Shown one piece after another: positions 60,922 through 64,000 of a stretch of 64,000 nt of DNA. Every line of letters begins with the position of its first letter. Position 1 is the stretch's first letter. The DNA comes from Alistipes sp. CHKCI003. GTDB taxonomy: Bacteria; Bacteroidota; Bacteroidia; Bacteroidales; Rikenellaceae. Made by a program: the position numbers and the translations under genes. Below the pieces are notes generated by a model. It had not been told where the DNA came from. It made no database searches and saw only the letters and a program-made list of their open reading frames with translations. The stretch spans positions 1-64,000 of the forward strand of contig NZ_FCNT01000050.1 in assembly GCF_900021155.1 (NCBI RefSeq), in the 5' to 3' direction.

Positions 60922-63678
60922 TCAGAGCACGATGTTGATGATCTTGCCCTTCACGACGATCACCTTCTTGGGAGTCTTGCCTTCCAGCCACTTCTGTGCT
61001 TCGGGAGCGCGCACCACGTCGGCCTCGATGTCGGCGGTCGCGGCGTCGAGCGGGTACTCTCTCTTGAAGCGGAGTTTGCCGTTGACCGACACGGGGTATT
61101 CGAAGGCGCTCTCGGCGAGGTAGCGCTCGTCGCAGACGGGATAGGGGGCGTCGCAGACCGTACCGTCGTGCCCGAGGCGGTGCCACAGCTCCTCGGCCAG
61201 ATGCGGCGCGAACGGAGCGAGCAGCACGACGAGGGGTTCGAGCACCTCGCGCTTGCTGCATTCGCCCAGCTCGTTGAGGCAGATCATGAAGGCCGCCACG
61301 GCGGTGTTGAACGAGAAGTTCTCGATGTCCTCGCTCACTTTTCTGATCGTTTTATGCAGGGTCTTGAGCTCCTTGTCCGTGGCCCGCCCGTCGCTCACGG
61401 CGAAACGGTCGTCGCGGTCGAAAAAGCGGCTCCAGAAACGGCGCAGGAACTTGTGCACGCCGTCGATGCCGTTCGTGTCCCACGGCTTCGACTGTTCGAG
61501 CGGGCCGAGGAACATTTCGTACATGCGGAGCGTGTCGGCGCCGTAACGGTCGACGATGTAATCGGGGTTGACGACGTTGTACATCGACTTCGACATCTTC
61601 TCCACGGCCCAGCCGCAGACGTACTTCCCCTCTTCGAGGATGAACTCCGCGTTGCGGAAGTCGGGCATCCATGCGCGGAAGGCGTCGAGGTCGAGGATGT
61701 CGTTGCGCACGAGGTTCACGTCGACGTGGATCTCCTGAGTCTCGTAGCGGTCCTTCAGTCCCAGCGAAACGAACTTGTCGGTGCCGACCACGCGGTAGAC
61801 GAAGTTCGAACGGCCTTGGATCATGCCCTGATTCACCAGCTTCTTGAAGGGCTCCTCTTCGCAGACGCAGCCCAAGTCGTAGAGGAACATGTTCCAGAAG
61901 CGCGAGTACATCAGGTGTCCCGTGGCGTGTTCGATGCCGCCTACGTAAAGGTCGACGTCGCGCCAGTATTCGTTCGCTTCGCGGCCCACGAGCGCCTCGT
62001 CGTTGTGCGGGTCCATGTAGCGCAGGTAGTAGGCCGACGATCCGGCGAAACCCGGCATGGTCGACAGTTCGTAGGGGTATCCCTCGGCCGTGTGCCACCC
62101 CTCGGCGCGGGCCAGCGGCGGTTCGCCCTCGGGCGTGGGGCCGAAGTCGCCGATCGGCGGCAGTTCCAGCGGCAACGCTTCCGCGGGCAGCGGGCAGGCC
62201 GTGTCGTTCTTGTAATAGATCGGGAACGGCTCGCCCCAATAGCGCTGGCGCGAGAAGATGGCGTCGCGCAGGCGGTAGTTCACCAGCCGCCTGCCCAATC
62301 CGCGGCGTTCGATCTCCGCGAACATCAGTTCGATCGCCTCCTTCACCTGCCTGCCGTCGAGGAAATCCGAGTGGATGAGCCGGCCCTCCTTGGCGTCGTA
62401 GGAGGCTTTCTCCACGTCGCCGCCCTCGACCACGGGCACGATCTCCAGTCCGAAATGGCGGGCGAAAGCCCAGTCGCGCGAGTCGTGGGCCGGTACGGCC
62501 ATGATGGCGCCCGTGCCGTAGCCGGCCAGCACGTAGTCCGAAATATAGACCGGTATCTCCTTGCCGGTGAACGGGTTGACGGCGTAGGAGCCCGTGAAGA
62601 CACCGCTCACGCGCCGCGTCTCGGCGATGCGTTCGCGTTCCGACCGCTTGCGCGCTTCGGCGATGTAGGCTTCGACGGCGGCGCGGCGGTCGGGCGTCGT
62701 CAGCTCCTCCGCCTGCTCGTGTTCGGGGGCGATGACCATGAACGTTACGCCGAAGATCGTGTCGGGGCGGGTCGTGAAGACCTCCAGTTTCCGGTCCGAG
62801 CCTTTCAGGTCGAAGAAGAGCTGCGCGCCGACCGAACGGCCGATCCAGTTGCGCTGGATCTCCTTGAGCGACTCGCTCCATGCGAGTTTTTCCAGCCCGT
62901 CGAGCATCCGCTGGGCATAGGCCGTTACGCGCAGCAACCACTGCTTCATCCGTTTCTGCTCCACAGGATAGCCGCCGCGCACCGAGAGGCCGTCGCGCAC
63001 TTCGTCGTTGGCGAGCACCGTGCCCAGTTGCGGACACCAGTTGACCATCGTGTCGGCGCGGTAGGCGAGACGGTAGTTCTGAAGCACCCGTTCGCGTTCG
63101 CGTTCGTTCCAGCCGTTCCACTCCGCCGCCGTGAAACGAAGCTCCTGCGTGCAGGCGGCGTCGACGTCCCGGGTGCCGCCGGCCGCGAAGGCGGCTTCGA
63201 GTTCGGCGATCGGCCGGGCCCGCCGGGCCCGTTTGTCGTAGTAGTGGCCGAACATTTCGAGGAAGGCCCACTGGGTCCACTTGTAGTATTTCGGATCGCA
63301 CGTGCGCACTTCGCGGTCCCAGTCGAACGAGAACCCGATCTTGTCGAGCTGCTCGCGGTAGCGGGCGATGTTGCGCTCGGTCGTTGCGGCGGGATGCTGC
63401 CCCGTCTGGATGGCATACTGCTCCGCAGGCAGTCCGAATGCGTCGTAGCCCATCGGGTGCAGCACGTTGAATCCCTTCTGACGCTTGTAGCGCGAGTAGA
63501 TGTCCGAGGCGATGTAGCCGAGCGGATGGCCCACGTGCAGCCCCGCGCCCGAGGGGTAGGGAAACATGTCGAGCACGTAGAATTTCGGCCGCGAGGGGTC
63601 TCGCTCGACCTTGTAGGTCTTATGTTCTTTCCAGTATCGCTGCCACTTGGATTCCAGCTCTTTAAAATTGTATTCCAT
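60922..63678 (-). CDS. leuS: leucyl-tRNA synthetase
   Basis: LeuRS charges tRNA-Leu and edits wrong amino acids. The 918-aa protein has the HIGH box as HVGH (48-51) in [14 protein letters not shown], the editing domain with [19 protein letters not shown] and [19 protein letters not shown], and KMSKS at 694-698. The anticodon-binding and C-terminal domains follow. Start 63678 ([16 protein letters not shown]) is the conserved one; the frame is open to 63963. A -7 promoter element lies 45 bases upstream. Confidence 0.97.
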   Translation of the reverse strand: MEYNFKELESKWQRYWKEHKTYKVERDPSRPKFYVLDMFPYPSGAGLHVGHPLGYIASDIYSRYKRQKGFNVLHPMGYDAFGLPAEQYAIQTGQHPAATTERNIARYREQLDKIGFSFDWDREVRTCDPKYYKWTQWAFLEMFGHYYDKRARRARPIAELEAAFAAGGTRDVDAACTQELRFTAAEWNGWNERERERVLQNYRLAYRADTMVNWCPQLGTVLANDEVRDGLSVRGGYPVEQKRMKQWLLRVTAYAQRMLDGLEKLAWSESLKEIQRNWIGRSVGAQLFFDLKGSDRKLEVFTTRPDTIFGVTFMVIAPEHEQAEELTTPDRRAAVEAYIAEARKRSERERIAETRRVSGVFTGSYAVNPFTGKEIPVYISDYVLAGYGTGAIMAVPAHDSRDWAFARHFGLEIVPVVEGGDVEKASYDAKEGRLIHSDFLDGRQVKEAIELMFAEIERRGLGRRLVNYRLRDAIFSRQRYWGEPFPIYYKNDTACPLPAEALPLELPPIGDFGPTPEGEPPLARAEGWHTAEGYPYELSTMPGFAGSSAYYLRYMDPHNDEALVGREANEYWRDVDLYVGGIEHATGHLMYSRFWNMFLYDLGCVCEEEPFKKLVNQGMIQGRSNFVYRVVGTDKFVSLGLKDRYETQEIHVDVNLVRNDILDLDAFRAWMPDFRNAEFILEEGKYVCGWAVEKMSKSMYNVVNPDYIVDRYGADTLRMYEMFLGPLEQSKPWDTNGIDGVHKFLRRFWSRFFDRDDRFAVSDGRATDKELKTLHKTIRKVSEDIENFSFNTAVAAFMICLNELGECSKREVLEPLVVLLAPFAPHLAEELWHRLGHDGTVCDAPYPVCDERYLAESAFEYPVSVNGKLRFKREYPLDAATADIEADVVRAPEAQKWLEGKTPKKVIVVKGKIINIVL

Positions 63679-63722
63679 CGGTTTTCGGCTTTTTGTTCGG
63701 TTCGGGAAACAGAAATCTCCGG

Positions 63723-63730
63723 CAAATATA
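63723..63730 (-). promoter_or_regulatory. -7 promoter element of leuS with adjacent palindrome
   Basis: TATATTTG on the minus strand matches the consensus. Just upstream is ACAAAC-AAATTC-GTTTGT (63730-63747), an 18-base inverted repeat touching the -7 element, which looks like an operator site. Confidence 0.55.
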
Positions 63731-63747
63731 CAAACAAATTCGTTTGT

Positions 63748-64000
63748 CCGCCCCGCATCGTCGCCGGATATTTCGTGCGTGAAAAGCGGACGGCGTGCGG
63801 CGGGGCGTTTGGACAGCGGGCGGGGAGCTGCTTGATCCGCAGGCCGCGGGATCGGCGTCGGAGCCGCCGATTCGCGTAACCTGCAAGGACCGGAGAGGAA
63901 GACGAAGGTAATCATGCAAGTACGCGGACCGCGTCGCCTCTGCCCCCCCCCTGCCGCCCGCATTGTGCCTCTGCCGCGACGGGTGTTGGTTCGGAGGCGG
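63748..64000. other. region upstream of leuS to the window edge
   Basis: No gene can be supported. A C9 run lies at 63943-63951. The region may contain the promoter side of a gene beyond the window. Confidence 0.5.

Overview
The window reads as a chromosomal segment of a GC-rich member of the Bacteroidales, most like Alistipes/Rikenellaceae (inference). The evidence is promoter -7 elements of the Bacteroidetes type (TAnnTTTG, several with a TTTG -33 box 19-21 bp upstream), A/T-rich leaders without clear Shine-Dalgarno sequences, and families typical of the phylum: DUF4270, DUF3098, GldE, fimbrillin-like lipoproteins, a short GT5 glycogen synthase and BamA/TamA-like barrels. I see no phage, insertion sequence, CRISPR array, rRNA or tRNA. 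Almost all of the window is core genome.

Layout. 142-6338 (minus): FAH hydrolase, GNAT, a small membrane protein, lpxB, trmD, FkbM methyltransferase, a two-motif aspartyl protease and an MBL hydrolase. 6529-9251 (plus): a lipoprotein and rlmD. 9332-14202: an accessory-looking island with two fimbrillin-like lipoproteins pointing away from each other, a SIMPL-domain gene and a 57-aa peptide between them. 14381-32468 (plus): cdd, an RluA-type synthase, dtd, YitT, priA, comF, dnaB, yifB, then the cell-wall/division run murG-murC-ftsQ-ftsA-ftsZ, then gldE and a phosphopantetheinyl transferase. 32465-44841 (minus): an outer-membrane barrel, a C1 peptidase, topA, DUF4270, glycogen synthase, then queA-truB-uppP-DUF3098-ftsX transcribed from ftsX towards queA. 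45143-50296: yfhO (minus), a polyprenyl synthetase and an MFS sugar transporter (plus). 50715-63678 (mostly minus): a RelA/SpoT protein with a degenerate hydrolase site, hemolysin III (plus), menA with a methyltransferase, xseA/xseB, a TonB-domain protein, an MGMT-family protein, prfA and leuS.

How the parts work together. The largest functional block is envelope growth and division: LpxB for lipid A; UppP and the polyprenyl synthetase for carrier and quinone lipids; MurG and MurC for peptidoglycan; FtsQ, FtsA, FtsZ and FtsX for the divisome. A second block is translation and tRNA/rRNA modification (TrmD, RlmD, Dtd, QueA, TruB, PrfA, LeuS). A third is DNA maintenance (PriA, DnaB, TopA, XseAB, MGMT).

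The most unusual structure is at 11166-12677. The two fimbrillin-like genes carry a 92-bp inverted repeat, 91/92 identical, covering only the translation start and signal peptide. It flanks a 1.3-kb segment holding a promoter, the 57-aa gene, SIMPL and an intrinsic terminator. As drawn, the plus-strand lipoprotein has the promoter, while the minus-strand one sits behind the terminator and also has a G9 run near its start. This looks like a possible recombinational and slippage on/off switch; it is an inference from one sequence. A second exact inverted repeat (62 bp) flanks xseB. The intergenic regions also carry many G/C homopolymer runs and a tandem 43-bp duplication.
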